A stretch of DNA of 64,000 nt, from NCBI GenBank assembly GCA_013176395.1, contig JABMLP010000009.1, forward strand, positions 372,001-436,000, in the 5' to 3' direction. This document shows, piece after piece, positions 10,120 to 22,161 of this stretch. The position numbers and the translations under genes were made by a program. The stretch comes from Venturia oleaginea. Taxonomy: Eukaryota > Ascomycota > Dothideomycetes > Venturiales > Venturiaceae. Under the pieces are notes generated by a model. That model was not told the DNA's origin. It searched no databases and saw nothing but the letters and a program-made list of their open reading frames with translations. The first letter of the stretch is position 1. The number at the start of each line of letters is the position of its first letter.

Positions 10120-11057
10120 ATGAGCGCGCCCGAGTTCCCAGAGTCCATCTCAAACCCCCAGTCACAGCCAATGAGAAGTGCCAAGTGAGTCAACAATTTG
10201 AAAACACAAGTCCTCCACTAACCCAACTTCTAGCCATGTTCAACTCGAGTTCGTGGGCCTCCCTCAGGAGATCCGAGTCATTATATATCAATAAGTAGTT
10301 GTTCCGCCTATTATTAAGCTCAAAAAGATCTCGCCACCCATGGTCTCCAGAACATCCTGGAAGCCCGATATTCTCTTCGCATACAAAGAAATCCACAGAC
10401 AGGCCAAGAAAATCATGTACGACGAAGCGACCTATACGAATGAACCAGTAAATCTCTCCGACGAGATACAAATCACGCAACACCTCTACTTCGCAACCCA
10501 ATTTCGAAGCCTATGTTTGAAGATCAGGTTAGTTAAAGAGGACGTCACCCGGTGAACCGCCGGGGCTTCAGAAATTCGTCTAGCAGCTCATTTCTACTTT
10601 ACCCCATCGCCTGGAGATATCAGACGTAAACCTAAAGCTCGAGTTTAGTGCGAGTATAATAGATATGTGCACTTTCAGCCATATTCCGGGGCTTTCAGGC
10701 GAGCCTCCATACGATGTCGATCCTTTCGATCCGTCACTGGTACTCCCGAGCTTGGGTCAGATTGTGTGCAAGCTCTTCTCGGCTTGGATTAGAGCTCATA
10801 CACAAGCAGCTGTCCATAGTGTTCGTCAAAAACTACAAGAATTGAATTTCAGGGTCAACTTCAACGCGAATGCGGATTCGGACTGGGGTGCAAACACACT
10901 TCTAGTGAAGCGCATAAATGAAGATTTGTTTCTCGTCAAAGATCCGGTATCTCGTCGGAAGGGAAATATTTTTCGCGTCGAGCCCCATTGTAAGGCAAAG
11001 CTAAGCACCTGCCTTATTCCAGGCTACGATGAGTCAGATTTGGCGGAGTATGTCTAG
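10120..11057 (+). pseudogene. broken 2EXR/F-box-like hypothetical gene
   Basis: The ATG at 10120 opens a short exon that joins across a GTGAGT..CTTCTAG intron (10185-10233) to VQLEFVGLPQEIRVIIYQ. This matches the LP.EIR..I(Y/W) start of the 2EXR/F-box-like families expanded in filamentous ascomycetes. A TAA at 10292-10294 stops it. Downstream frames at 10340-10555 (VSRTSWKPDILFAYKEIHRQ, then AKKIMYDEATYTNE) and 10665-11057 look like the continuation of the same gene in other frames. I infer a decayed gene; the downstream frames could instead belong to an unrecognised intron pattern. Confidence 0.55.
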
Positions 11058-11709
11058 AGACAATCCCGAAGGCTTGGTTCTAGTTGGAGCTCTATTTTGC
11101 TACTCAAAATACAAGCTAACATTCAACATAATGGCGCATGATGTCTTGTTCTTTCAATGCTACGCCCCTCCTCCTGGTATTTGTTCGGCAAGCAGATTCT
11201 TCTTTGTGTGTTCATGGTCGGCAAGTGCCGAAGTTGTGGCACTCCTGATCGGTGTTGGCCATTGGCTACCCAATTGTGAGTCCTTTGGCTTCCACTGCGG
11301 CGTTGATCACTTGCTAATCCTCTCCTCTGTCTGTCGTGTCAACGGACCAAGTCAATCATGGCATTTTCGTGGCTTTTCAACATGCATCATGTTCCCGATC
11401 TGGATGATCACAGACTGTGCATGTTACACGGCGGATCAAAGGCAGACAAATTTGGATTCCAAGAACGAGCATTTCAATCGACGTTAAGTCCCATTGTGGC
11501 GGTTGGAAAACATATAATCTGGTATATGAGGATTGGTTGCGCAACCGCCACTGACTGACTTTGGGCGGAGACTTGAACTGGTTCGCATACATAAATTTGC
11601 AGCTGCTCGATTAACTTACAAGAACTCGAGACTTAAGACCTGATTTCCGCCTCTTCACCAGCGACAAAAGAGACTCTGCCACACTTGAACTCATACATCA
11701 TCATCAAGC
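11058..11709. other. intergenic, nothing recognised
   Basis: Open frames at 11029-11487 and 11358-11558 overlap each other, have no family resemblance and show no splice support. The right end is the promoter region of the secreted-protein gene at 11710. Confidence 0.4.
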
Positions 11710-12466
11710 ATGCATTTACAGATTCCGATCACGCTACTCTTTGCGGCAGTAGCCGTCCACTCATCATCGGCAACCGGTCCTGGTGACCCAATTCCAAAGC
11801 TCGACGTAGGTTTGTCAGACAACTCTTGACGAAACATTGTGGTCTAACGTTCCTTGCCAGTTCGAAGCCGCCAGCCTCACAGCTGCAAATCCGGTGCCTG
11901 TGGTGCCGATCGGCGGCTCAGCAATACCAAACGGCTACGGTGGTTTCCACTGGGACAATTTTCAAGTCTCTTCAAAGTCCGCACTGCAGGCTCTCACGCC
12001 ACAGGGCAACCAATTTGGCGTTGGAGGCAACGGATCGAGCATGTCGACTAGATATGTCGGGCACAAGCTGCGATACTTCCAACCAAATTCCGTCTTCCTT
12101 GGTTGCTTTCTGTCAATCGGTATCGCGGGTACACCGGCAGTCAACTGCACAATCCGTGTCACTCCATCAGCAGGGTCATTCCAACCAACACAAGTCTTTG
12201 TCCCGGACTTCAAGGACTTTGATTTCCCTGTTACTGGCTCCATCTGCCTCACCGTCGGTTGTGCACCTATGAAGAACTACATAATTCCCGATGGTTGGTC
12301 TGGGGCTGAGCAGCTATCTTTCGCAATTCTTCCTCTTGCGTCCGATGCTATCTCTAAAATTGTTAGCCTGTTTCCTGGCGTCAATCTGCCTGGTGGTCAA
12401 AGTTTGTTCGTGATCGACGACTTTGAGTACACATCGACTCCAGTTCCTGAAGGGGAGCGTTGCTAA
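11710..12466 (+). CDS. predicted secreted protein, unknown family
   Basis: Exon 1 (11710-11805) encodes MHLQIPITLLFAAVAVHSSS, a clear signal peptide. Intron 11806-11860 (GTAGGT..TGCCAG) leads to exon 2 (11861-12466), for 233 aa in total. The mature part has the motif YGGFHWDNF near residue 60, several glycine/serine loops and conserved cysteines (GCFLS, NCTIR, CLTVGC). It may be a small beta-sandwich secreted protein, but no domain name can be assigned. A paralogue with the same intron position lies about 2.3 kb downstream (14785-15560). It probably acts at the cell surface or outside the cell. Confidence 0.75.
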
Positions 12467-14784
12467 GGATTAATGATGATACGATCCGCTTACTGAACTT
12501 GGTGAGCAACGATCCAAAGCAGAAAAAGATTCTGGACGAAGAAAGAAGGCGTGCGATGCTATTAACGAATTCTACCAACGTTCTATTATCTTCTGGAACA
12601 ATCGTATGGTTGAAGTCAAACAAAAATATTGAAACGATGAATTCAGAGACAAACAACAGTCGTGGACACTCCCCTTATCCTGATACCTGGTTTGAAACTC
12701 TCAAGATCAATGAGAGCTGTGGGCTTTATGCCTTGGTTTCGCTGATGATTACGGATATGATGCTATTCCCAAACTTGCCAAGAATATCTCGATTTCAGCC
12801 ACTCCAGAGGCAACGGTAGCTTTGGGCACTCTCTTGATAAGGCGCACAGAACCTTCCTTGAGCCAAGTGGTAGGAGTGCGACTTTTTGTATGCGATATAA
12901 GCATGTTCCTCAATCTCAAGCATAAACATTTCCCTGCGCGGTTCTTCTAACCAGGCAGGGGCGGCGGGGTTGACCGTTGGTTGCGGAGGTGTATTGCAAT
13001 TACTATGGTAACAGGCAGGCCCGACATTCATCGCATCCAACCCATCGAGATGTTAACAATGAATTAAGTTCTTGTATCACGCCTCAGGTATCTGATGAGG
13101 TTGCAGTATCGTCCAGATGACATGCCAATTTTAAGAGTGGCTAAGGCACTGCGCCATTGTAAATTGGCATTCATCGCGCTAGATGAGGTTCGATGTGGAA
13201 GAAGATAATAATTATCCGATTGGTGATTGAGCAATCATCTGTTCGTCTGGAGGTCATTCATCGGATGAATAGATGAATCCAGGGTCTGGTAACAGCAGAA
13301 GAGCATCAATCCAGCACTGATACAAGAGCCCGGTACGGTCAGCATACTCAAGACTACGTCTGTTGGTATCAGCACTCCAGTATCATCACCGCGCGTAAAT
13401 TGAGGTATGCGTACCGTAACATTCGATGCGAGAGCCACAGCGGACCCGTCAAATAACGTTCTTTTGGCCGGACCATATACATTGTGGTTTGTGTATCAAC
13501 GTATAAGAATCTGGGAATTTGGAGTGACTGACTGAGTTATTCTGTGAGTTCTACTTACCCCGCAGCAAAGCCTAGCTGAAACACATAGATTAGTTAATTC
13601 CCACCCCTTTAGTATTACATAGTAAGAACTCCTTTAAAAAGGCTTGGTTATCTTAGAAGCCACCAGGTCGGTCCAATCCGAGTCCTGGGCCATCAATGCA
13701 TTACCTTGGCGTACATCAGAATTGCGGACGTTCCTCACTCAGTCAGTAACGGAGTAACCAGCCACTCAAAAATACCCCTATTTGTACGTTGATGGACAAA
13801 CCACAATAAAAGCGCCCCCCCCCCCCCTTCCAATTCCGGGACCTCACTTCTTACCTAGATATCTACCTCCGTGGAACCTGGTGGTACAGATCTCGCGGTG
13901 TGACATAGCATCGATCATTGGGAGTCCAATCATCTGAATATGTCACAATGGCAAAGATCGACCATGCCTGAACTGTCTCGTAATACATCAGCCACTATCC
14001 CAAATTTGTTCCATCGTGTTCTCTACTTGCCCTCTCAGTATCCAAACTTACTAACTCGACCAGCCGATACTGTCTCGACTCTCCACTAATTTGATCATGA
14101 CAAGATTTCTACTGGAATGGTGGCTGTTAGCGACTGCAGGCTGTTGAGTATTAGGCCTAGGAGTTGTGGCGCCAGACAACCAATGTCGAGACATCACTAT
14201 ATGCTCCACCGCCCTTGTAACAATTCGCCATTCTGTGCAGCTCCTGGCGTTTTTATCAGCTCTTTTTTTCCCGTATGGCTTACTCCACACCATAGTGAAG
14301 CATTAAGATTGTTCCAAATAAGCATTTGAAGGACGCCGTGACGCTACTAGAGAGTTCCAGCTCTCCACTGGTTTCCACTTACATCTTTGCAGCCGTCATA
14401 AATCAGTGCTGTGATACTGTAGAGACTGGAAAAAGGAGAAAATCTGATCGAACCTCACGATCGCGATGTGACGCTTGAGATCGTGTAAAAGCCAAGAGTG
14501 GAGAGGCGAAATGGCGCAGTCTAGATGTTGAGCAAAATTGGGACAGATGGACCAAGGACAGAAGTCAAGCGTATTTAACTAACCTGTTTCTTCGTCTTCA
14601 ATTTTGCTCATTATCTTCTGATTTTTCCATTTCAACAATTGCTCCACTACTTCAGTCTGTAGACACTCCAGAGACCCATCACTTTATTCATCGATTGTAT
14701 TTACCTCCTTTTTGTCAGGCATTGTGTCTTTTTTTCGTTTCTTAGAATCTAGCCTCCACCTAAATAGAGTCAAGGCATACCCTT
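12467..14784. other. gene-poor gap between the secreted paralogues
   Basis: About 2.3 kb without a supportable gene. Short frames occur at 12460-12819 (+), 12795-13040 (-), 13235-13438 (-) and 14051-14293 (-); none resembles a family. A run of 13 C lies at 13815-13827. The right part contains pyrimidine-rich DNA (14580-14760) that fits a fungal core promoter for the gene at 14785. Confidence 0.5.
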
Positions 14785-15560
14785 ATGATGTCCTTCGCCT
14801 CTAGAGTGCTCGCCACCTTGCTCTTGTGCACTTTCGTCTTCTGCGCGCTCTTGGAGCGGACTGATCCTCCCGTGAATCCTGTCACCATTGGTGTAAGTGA
14901 AGCAACACCAAAGATCCCAACACCAACTAACAACCGTAGTTCGAGGAACCGGAAGTCAATCCAAGTGCATCCAGTCAACTAGGCGTCGGCGCCTCGCCTG
15001 TATTTTCAGGATACAAAGGATTGCACTGGGACAGCTTCTTCGCAACGAGCCAGACAATTGGTATATCTTTGGAACTTCCAGCAGATGGGAGCAAACGCTT
15101 TGCAGTCTCTGCGGGGTCCAATATATCAAGCTTGATGACGGAGTATCCCGGCAAAACTCTTCGACAATTTAACCCCAAATACTTCTACTTCAATTGTTAA
15201 TTGTCGTTGAAGAACCCGCTTTCTCCACTAGTCCAATACACGATACGAATCACACCTTCAGTAATCGACATCAACGACTGCCCTTCAGGGCAGCGGAGAT
15301 TCCTACCCGCTTTCAAGGATTGTCAATTCTCCCCGTCCGGAGGAGATATCTCCGTCATACCAATAGTAATGCAGAAATGCGATCTACCCTCTTCCTGGAC
15401 TGGAGTGCAAGCACTGAAGTTTGAGATTGCCGTCCAGCCGGGAGCGGCAAAGCTCACGGCTGATCTTCTCACATTGGGGCTGGCGCCGTCGATTGCATCT
15501 GGACTTGGCAGCGTCGGTATGGCATTTGACACCATTACGATGGACCAGGTGCCCATTTGA
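14785..15560 (+). pseudogene. paralogue of the secreted protein at 11710, with nonsense codon
   Basis: Exon 1 (14785-14892) encodes a signal peptide (ASRVLATLLLCTFVFCALL). Intron 14893-14939 (GTAAGT..CCGTAG) sits at the same place as in the copy at 11710, and exon 2 begins FEEPEVNPSAS and contains GYKGLHWDSF. After YFYFNC comes TAA (15198-15200), then the frame goes on with LSLKNPLSPLVQYTIRITP to a stop at 15558-15560. Aligned to the other copy (GC-F-LSIGIAGTP..CTIRVTP) there is no gap: TAA replaces one residue. So this is a single nonsense change in an otherwise intact gene, giving either a pseudogene or a truncated protein of about 123 aa. Confidence 0.75.
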
Positions 15561-16041
15561 GCGACATGGGAGTGGATGATGGTCTTGTTGGCCGTAATAT
15601 ATCGGAGCGTTCAGAGGAAGAATTGGGTATGCGCGATTGCAAACTCTGTCTTAGGATCGTCTTTTGCAGAGTACAGAGGTCCAACTTCTGGTTACATCTA
15701 TGTCGGGAAACATGAGTGCTTCTCTCTAGGAAGTCAGCATTCACTCTTTTTGGTCCAGTGTGGTGAGAATCTTAGGGGCTCGATGAACACAACGGAGGAA
15801 AGAAATGGGTTATGTCGTAATGTTTTAGGCTCGTTATTTTCTGCATCAAGCCCAGATGTACAGAATGATGGCTGCAGTTCTTGTTTCGAATTTCACTAGA
15901 GCTAGTTAGCATTTTCCGACGGTCAAGACCGGAGGCTCAATGAAAATCATAAAACCAAAGAAAAAAGAGCAACCAAGCAACCTACAATATAATATATCGT
16001 CTCTCGAGTCTACACCTCACCCAACCTTCCCAACCACCCCA
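15561..16041. other. 3' flank, nothing recognised
   Basis: Contains the 3' region of the broken secreted-protein paralogue and the convergent end of the mutarotase gene. A 107-codon frame (15576-15899, +) has no recognisable features. Confidence 0.4.
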
Positions 16042-16389
16042 TCACTCAACCCTAAAAATCTCATCCAAAACCCTCCACCATCCCCCTTCGACACTACTCG
16101 TCGCCCCCTCATTAAAACTCTCCTGCATAAAATCCGTAACCTTCCACCACCTCTGCGTCTCCTCATCCACCGCCATTTTCTTCATATCCCCCTCAAAATC
16201 ATCGCCCGTATACTTGAACGTCGCGAATAAAATACTCGTCCGCTTGTCGTAGAAGATGCTGTAATCGTGGATATGGGAATCGGCGATGCGTTTGAGAACG
16301 CCGGGCCAGACATTGGCGTGAATTTTGATGTATTCGTCTGCGTGTTCTGGTTTAAGTTTTATGATTTGGCCGATGCGGAGGGGGGCCAT
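16042..16389 (-). CDS. L-rhamnose mutarotase (RhaM/DUF718 family)
   Basis: The frame encodes RIGQIIKLKPEHADEYIKIH, ANVWPGVL, HDYSIFYDKRTSILFATFKY and RWWKVTDFMQE, which is the whole length of the RhaM/RhaU ferredoxin-like fold that interconverts the anomers of L-rhamnose. The start at 16389 gives 115 aa, close to the usual 104-115. An in-frame Met at 16509 would add 40 residues of unrelated sequence and is less likely. No signal peptide, so cytosolic. L-rhamnose is released from plant pectin (rhamnogalacturonan), which suits a plant-associated fungus. Single exon. It is transcribed away from the P450 gene, whose start is 328 bp off. Confidence 0.85.
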   Translation of the reverse strand: MAPLRIGQIIKLKPEHADEYIKIHANVWPGVLKRIADSHIHDYSIFYDKRTSILFATFKYTGDDFEGDMKKMAVDEETQRWWKVTDFMQESFNEGATSSVEGGWWRVLDEIFRVE

Positions 16390-16717
16390 GGCGGTTAAAG
16401 GTGGGAACTTTGCGAGGTCTTGGAGCGGGGTTTGTTTGGGACTTGTGGAAGAGTTGACGATGGTGAAGAGATTGGTATTCGGGATTATAGGGAATTCTCC
16501 ACCTGTCACAATTTATTACCCACCAAACCCGAAGTCCCAAACAAGAAAGTCTAACCAGCACGCTATCCCCAACTCGGTTTTCGAAACATAAAAGACCCAT
16601 AGCGATAAGACCAAGACAGGTCTACTATCTCCGAAAACGGCTATCCAAATACATACACACAAGGCTTGTACTCCCATCCCAACACCTCACACCAACCTCA
16701 CTCCCGATCTCCCCACC

Positions 16718-18459
16718 ATGTTCCTCACCCCAAACATCAGCATCCTAGCCATCGGAGCCGCCCTCCTCCTCCTAACCTACAAATTCCTACTCTACCCGCT
16801 CTTCATCTCCCCTCTCTCCCGAATCCCAAGCGCCCACCCACTCGCCGGCATAACCCCCCTCTGGATCCTATGGAAAAGATACACAGGCCACGAACTCCGC
16901 ACAATCCACTCCGCCCACCAGCGAAAAGGCCCAATCATAAAACTAGGCCCAAATGAAATAAGTGTGAACAGCGTCAAAGGCGGGATCCAAACAGTTTATT
17001 CCGGCGGGTTCGAAAAAGGCTTCTGGTATGACTTTTTTGCGAACTATGGGTACCTTCCTCACTCTCTAATTTCTGATATTTTTGGGAACTGATGTCTGGG
17101 CTAGAGGGGTTATCAATATGTTCTCCGATCGCTATAGTAAATCCCATTCCGCACGCAAACGAATGATTTCGAATATCTACTCGAAATCGCATCTGCAGTC
17201 CTCGCCGACAATGACGGAAGTAACGAAGGAACTTCTCTTCACCCGGCTTCTTCCAAAATTGGATAGATATGCTATGCAGAAGAAGGTCTTCAATATTTAT
17301 CCCGAACTCTCTGGTATGACCATGGATTTCGTGACAGGCTATCAATTCGGCCTCGCAGCGTCATCAAATCTAATCCAAGATGACGAGTTCAGAAACCACT
17401 TCCTGAATCTCTATGACAGTAGACGCTCATACAATTTCTTCCCGCAGGAACTCCCAGAATTCACCTCATTCCTAGCAAAGATAGGATGGAAACTCGCACC
17501 AGATTGGGTCGGAGAAGCAAACAAAGGAATAGAAGAATGGACCATGAAAATGTGCAACGGCGCTTCTTCCTTTCTAGCCAGCAAAAAGTCAACGCGCGTC
17601 GAAGACGTCCCGGCCGAGGAAGCAAAGAACTTTCCAGCCGTTTACTCACAATTGGTATCGGGCATGGCAAAGAAAAAACAGGACTCTCCAACCACAACAA
17701 ACGTAGAACAAGAACGTCTCGAAATCGCCAGCGAACTACTCGACCACCTCGCCGCTGGTTTCGATACATCGGGTATAACCCTCGTCTACGTGATCCACCA
17801 ACTCTCCCTACACCCAAAAATCCAAGAATCACTACGAAAAGAACTGCGCACTCTCCCCCCACCAATCTCCATGAAAACAGCCCGTGACGCATCACCGACC
17901 CTCGCCTCCCCAAAAACCGTAGAAACCCTACCATTTCTGGACGCCATAATCCAAGAATCCCTCCGCCTTCACGCCGCCATTCCGGGACCGGAACCACGCG
18001 TCACTCCCGCCGGCGGCTGTGCCCTAGGTCCCGAAGGCGAGTACCCAGGAATCCCAGGTGGTGTTCGAATAAGCGCTCAAGCATGGTCTCTACATCGAAA
18101 CGAACAAGTCTTCGAAGAGCCGCTAGAGTGGCGTCCATCAAGATGGCTAGAAGCAAGTGAAGAGAAACTAAAGGAAATGAAGAGGTGGTTTTGGGCTTTT
18201 GGGAGTGGCGGGAGAATGTGTGTTGGCAGTAATTTGGCTTTATATCGTAAGTCCTGGCTCCCACTTTCGAATGTGCGTTGAGCTGCGAATTGAATTGCTA
18301 ATTCGTGGATGTATAGAGATGAAATTTATTGTGGCTGGAATCTACACAGACTTCAGGACGCAGCTTGTGGACGATGAGGGTGTGGAGCAGATGGATTTAT
18401 ATACTGCGCCTCCGAAGAGTGGGAAGTTGATTATAAGGCTGGAACATGCAGGGGCATGA
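16718..18459 (+). CDS. cytochrome P450 monooxygenase
   Basis: Three exons: 16718-17049, 17105-18246, 18317-18459 (introns of 55 and 70 nt), giving 538 aa. An N-terminal membrane anchor (ISILAIGAALLLLTYKFLL) places it in the ER. The I-helix AGFDTS is near 328-333, the ExxR motif (ESLR) near 395-398, and the haem-binding FGSGGRMCVG has its cysteine ligand near 483. All key motifs are intact. The sequence between the ExxR and the haem loop (PGGVRISAQAWSLHRN..F..P..WRPSRW) is typical of fungal class II P450s. The substrate and CYP family are not assignable. No biosynthetic partner genes lie beside it, so it need not belong to a metabolite cluster. Confidence 0.9.
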
Positions 18460-18548
18460 GTCGATAGAATCGCCCGCCAATAATGTATGGTTGATGAATA
18501 GCCTGTTCCTGTTCTTGACATTAGCAGGGTCCTTACGAAATGCCAGGC

Positions 18549-19472
18549 TTAACGTATTGACTCCTCTTCTTCCTCTTGTCGCGTATTTGCATCTTCTCTA
18601 CCTCGCGAAAATCCTTCCTCTTGGTTCTGTTGGCCCACAATTTGACCTGTTTCCACAGCAAACTTGGCTCGGCTTTCATCATCCATGGTCCCAAAGAGAC
18701 GGGCGACACTTTTCAATAACACTTGTATATCTCTGCTATCAGACAATTTTCGAGCTTGCCGTAGCCGATGTAAAAGCGGTGCCGTAAGCGGCAAAGGCGT
18801 GAACCCAAATTTCGAGAACCCCAACAGATACGTTCGTAGCTTCGGCACCACATGGAGAGACTCGATCAGTTGTCCATCTGTCAATATCGTGCTGCTAGCC
18901 GGGGAGACAGCAAACGAAGAATGGGGTAATGATAGAACCGCCCTAAGCTGTCTGTTGATTGGAGTTCTAAGTGGGAGTGATCGCCACGGGAGAGTATCAG
19001 GACCTATTTGGTCTGGCGGAGAAAAGCGTAGAAATAGTGGCGAGTCCAGATGGATATTCGGTGCAAGACGCATACATGGCGATGAGTATGGTCGAGACGA
19101 ACCGGAGGAATCATTGTAAGGCGAAAATCCATTAGGATTTGAGTGTGTCGGGCAGACTCGGAATTGGTAGGGATGCTCGACATACAGCAAAGTCTCACTA
19201 GCCGAGTCGCTATTTAGTGAGTTTAGGGTCGCCATATTTTCTTCCGTGAGTGACAGCTGATCATCACGGTCACTTAACTCCACGCCGTCGGTGGGACTGA
19301 TACGCGTGAAGGCAGGAGGATTTTCGAGAAGGTTGCTAGAGGGTGAATCGTTGGTGATGTCGTGGGCGTTCATAATTTGTAGTCTGCCTGTATTTTGTTG
19401 CAGTGCTTCTGCTAGATGATCCAGGAGGGTTTTATTTTTGAGGCCATTCAATACTGAAAAGCAAGATGCCAA
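18549..19472 (-). CDS. hypothetical protein, unknown
   Basis: A single 307-codon frame. The N-terminal two thirds are serine/proline-rich and look disordered (SGSSRPYSSP, ISPTDGVELSDRDDQ). The C-terminal part is more ordered (SLHVVPKLRTYLLGFSKFGF, then HRLRQARKLSDSRDIQVLLK) and ends in an acidic/basic tail EEEEESIR. I do not recognise it. The length without stops and a composition unlike its neighbours' shadow frames support it being real. It converges on the P450 gene, ending about 90 bp from it. Confidence 0.5.
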   Translation of the reverse strand: MASCFSVLNGLKNKTLLDHLAEALQQNTGRLQIMNAHDITNDSPSSNLLENPPAFTRISPTDGVELSDRDDQLSLTEENMATLNSLNSDSASETLLYVEHPYQFRVCPTHSNPNGFSPYNDSSGSSRPYSSPCMRLAPNIHLDSPLFLRFSPPDQIGPDTLPWRSLPLRTPINRQLRAVLSLPHSSFAVSPASSTILTDGQLIESLHVVPKLRTYLLGFSKFGFTPLPLTAPLLHRLRQARKLSDSRDIQVLLKSVARLFGTMDDESRAKFAVETGQIVGQQNQEEGFSRGREDANTRQEEEEESIR

Positions 19473-19773
19473 CAGTCAACTTGCAAACTCGTCGTCTCAG
19501 CAACTTCAGGGCGTTGTTTGCGTGTTGTATCACGCTGTGTCATGGGTGTCCAGGAACTCCAGATTGAGAGGTGAGTTTGCAACTTTTTTGATACCGGAAG
19601 ACAACCAATCGTTGAATTTGGGGATTTCTCTTTTTGAAGATGTCATATCACCCTCGAAATGCATTCCAGGAGGTCAACATTTCCCAGCCAGTTGATCATA
19701 AATCGTGTGTGGCTTCATCGTTAAGCCTGAGTTTGAGTGGTGAACTTTAATTCGTCGTCGATGGTTTTACATA

Positions 19774-20861
19774 TCAACCGCTTGCTGCCTTACTTTTCGC
19801 TCGACCTCTAGCCCGGATGACTTCCTTCGCAGCTTTCCTAGCCTGGTTACCACTTATAGCCATATTCAAATCATCGTCCTTTTTCTTTTCCAAAGAATCA
19901 ACCGCAATATCGTCCAGGACAAATCTTCCCAAATCGCCATTACGCCATCGCTGAATCAGATAAATGGCAGTAGCTTCCAGTTCAGGTTCTCCACCTTTCT
20001 GTAGACGTCCTGTCTTTTGCGCCATTGCTTTCAGTAATTCGAAAATATCGTTCGTCGGCTCATGAAATTTGCCGTAAAGATTTGGATCCCTCTTATTCAA
20101 TAAAAAGAGTAGGTAGTCTGCCAATGTAGTGTATGGAATGATCGAGTCCTTGACGCTTCCACAAAGGGCGAGTTTCAACATGGAATCCGCGTCCGGTACA
20201 TAAGGTATGAAGACACCAGGCGTGTCCAGCAGATATACACCCTCACTGCTAGAGTCTCCTCCTATTATTTTGACCCCTGTGGAGACATTCCGTGTGATTC
20301 CTGGCTGCCCACCTGTCTTCGCGGCTTTGCCTTTTCCCATGCTTATGGCGCGGAGAGCATTGAGTAGAGAGGATTTTCCCACGTTGGGCATGCCTACCAC
20401 CATCATTCGGGACCCTGTCAGACTGGCTATCCGTGCAGTGTATTCCTTTGCGAACTTAAGAATGCGCTTCGTATCTTTTGGATCTTTATGGGAGGAGAAG
20501 AGGACTGGAGAGGGAGCATGCCATTTTTGGATGATCTCTTCACGCTAGTGTAGGTATCAGCGAATTTTCATCGACTTGGGGTCAAGGATTGGGGCACCTT
20601 CAGATCTTCTCGCGAGCCTTCGCTACCCAAGTCGCGCTTTGTGTAGACCAAAAGACGCGCTCGGCTGGACAAAGATTCTTCAAAAAGAGGATTTCGAGAT
20701 GTAAGAGGAACTCGGTAGTCTCTGCATTCTATGACGAGATCGGTTGAGGCGAGGAGAGTCTTCATCTTGGACAGTCCCTTGCGGTGATGGCCCAGGAAGT
20801 AGGATCTTGGTAGGGAGTCCAGAGTCGGAAACAGGGCTCTGGGGATGAATTGAGCTGCCAT
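19774..20861 (-). CDS. MTG1: mitochondrial ribosome-associated GTPase MTG1
   Basis: Exon 1 (20598-20861) and exon 2 (19774-20544), separated by a 53-nt intron, give 344 aa. MTG1 is a circularly permuted GTPase of the YlqF/RbgA family that assists assembly of the large mitochondrial ribosomal subunit at the inner membrane. The permuted order is visible: the G4 motif (YTKRDLG, near 73-79) comes before the P-loop GMPNVGKSS (near 139-147), then the GQPGITRNVSTGV switch region and the G3 motif DTPG. HHRKGLSKMK near the N-terminus is also characteristic. A basic tail (RARGRAKSKA) ends it. Length and motifs are normal. Confidence 0.92.
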
Positions 20862-21106
20862 ATTGCAGATTGGAGTTCATATAAGTCCATTGTGGCTATA
20901 TGGGGGTTATGGACATGGCGCGGATTCGAATCTGTTCGAAGACAAAGTATCCAGATGTTGATGTTGATCAAAAGTAAAGCTGCTTCAGAACTTTACATCA
21001 CGCTAGTGGTAGTTTCCGGGCAAAGCAAAAGGTTAGATCAGCTCTACTCTGCCCGTATAGGGACATGTCTCGCTCGTGCATTGGGAACTAGAGAGCTACA
21101 CTGTAA

Positions 21107-21193
21107 GGTACAATAGTGATGCTTTCTACGCCAGGGGTACAATTGTGAAGCTTTGTACACCAGAGGTACAATAGTGAAGCTTTGTACACCAGA
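21107..21193. repeat. 29-bp tandem repeat, three copies
   Basis: Three head-to-tail copies of GGTACAATAGTGAAGCTTTG plus TACACCAGA at 21107-21135, 21136-21164 and 21165-21193. The first is the most diverged. No coding role is visible. Confidence 0.9.
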
Positions 21194-22161
21194 GCGGCTT
21201 TCGGTACACACATTTGCTTGTTTTGATTCTTGCCTCATCTTCCTCCACTCCAAAGGAACTCCCGACCTCTCTTCAGCCAATGAATTTGATAGGGATTTAC
21301 GCATCCGAGAACCGGGATTCCGAGACCATAGACTGTGGTGGACTGCTGAGCTCGAATCCCACACATCAGCTGTGCGGGAGCGCCGGTCCGTGGCCTCGCA
21401 AGGTATGAGGCTCCTGTCCACGCGTAGGAGGCTCTGCCAATACCAAAGAAGTAGGTTAGGTGTGGTCGATGGAAGGACAAGAAGTCTGCTAAATTAAACC
21501 AGAGACAATGCCGAGAGATACTATCATTATGCCTGTCTCCGAGGTTAGAGTACTCGTCCTAGGGTAGCAGTATGACGGAAGTACGAGGCTTCATATTCTT
21601 TCCTCCTTGGCTCAAACACAGCATTTCTGGCCAAGCGGTGATGAAGACAACGGCGCCGGCTCTACCCATGGCGATCAGGGGGGAAACTGCAGAAACCAAG
21701 ATTTGCCCAGTAGAAACGCTGTTGATCTTCCAAGCCATTGCAAGGCTGAGATAGCAGCGTAATCGTATGTTGCTTCTTGGGTGTCGCAGAAGGTTGTGGG
21801 ACCGTGAGATTTAAAGAGAGGCCAGCTCCAACATGCGTAGCGCACAAGCCCTGTCTTTTACTCTGGATTGCCTCTGTCACTCTGTCCAACATCTTGATAT
21901 CCATCTTCGTACGACTTCTCGATACTTGTCGAAGCGGGGTGAAGGAAGTAACACGACGTGCCGCCATCGAAACACTGAAGGAAAGAGGCAGCCATGGGAC
22001 ACGCAACATTCACAAAGGCCGGTAAGTCCAGCTGCATATGAGTCCTTCACCTCCAAATCCACCTTATGCATCGTCAATATCTTTTGGAGGTCCCTTCCAT
22101 TCCCCGCAAACCTCAGACGATTACCTGAAGCTGCCTATACTTCGTTTTGCTCGCTGAATCC
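21194..22161. other. intergenic / 5' region of carbonic anhydrase
   Basis: Several short frames overlap on both strands (21153-21497, 21662-22009, 21833-22225) without family resemblance. The stretch 22020-22160 may be 5' UTR of the carbonic anhydrase. A further upstream coding exon cannot be excluded. Confidence 0.4.

Noticed and set aside
16718..19472. Secondary-metabolite cluster around the P450
   Set aside because: Neighbours are a rhamnose mutarotase, an unknown protein and MTG1; no backbone synthase or other tailoring genes are present.
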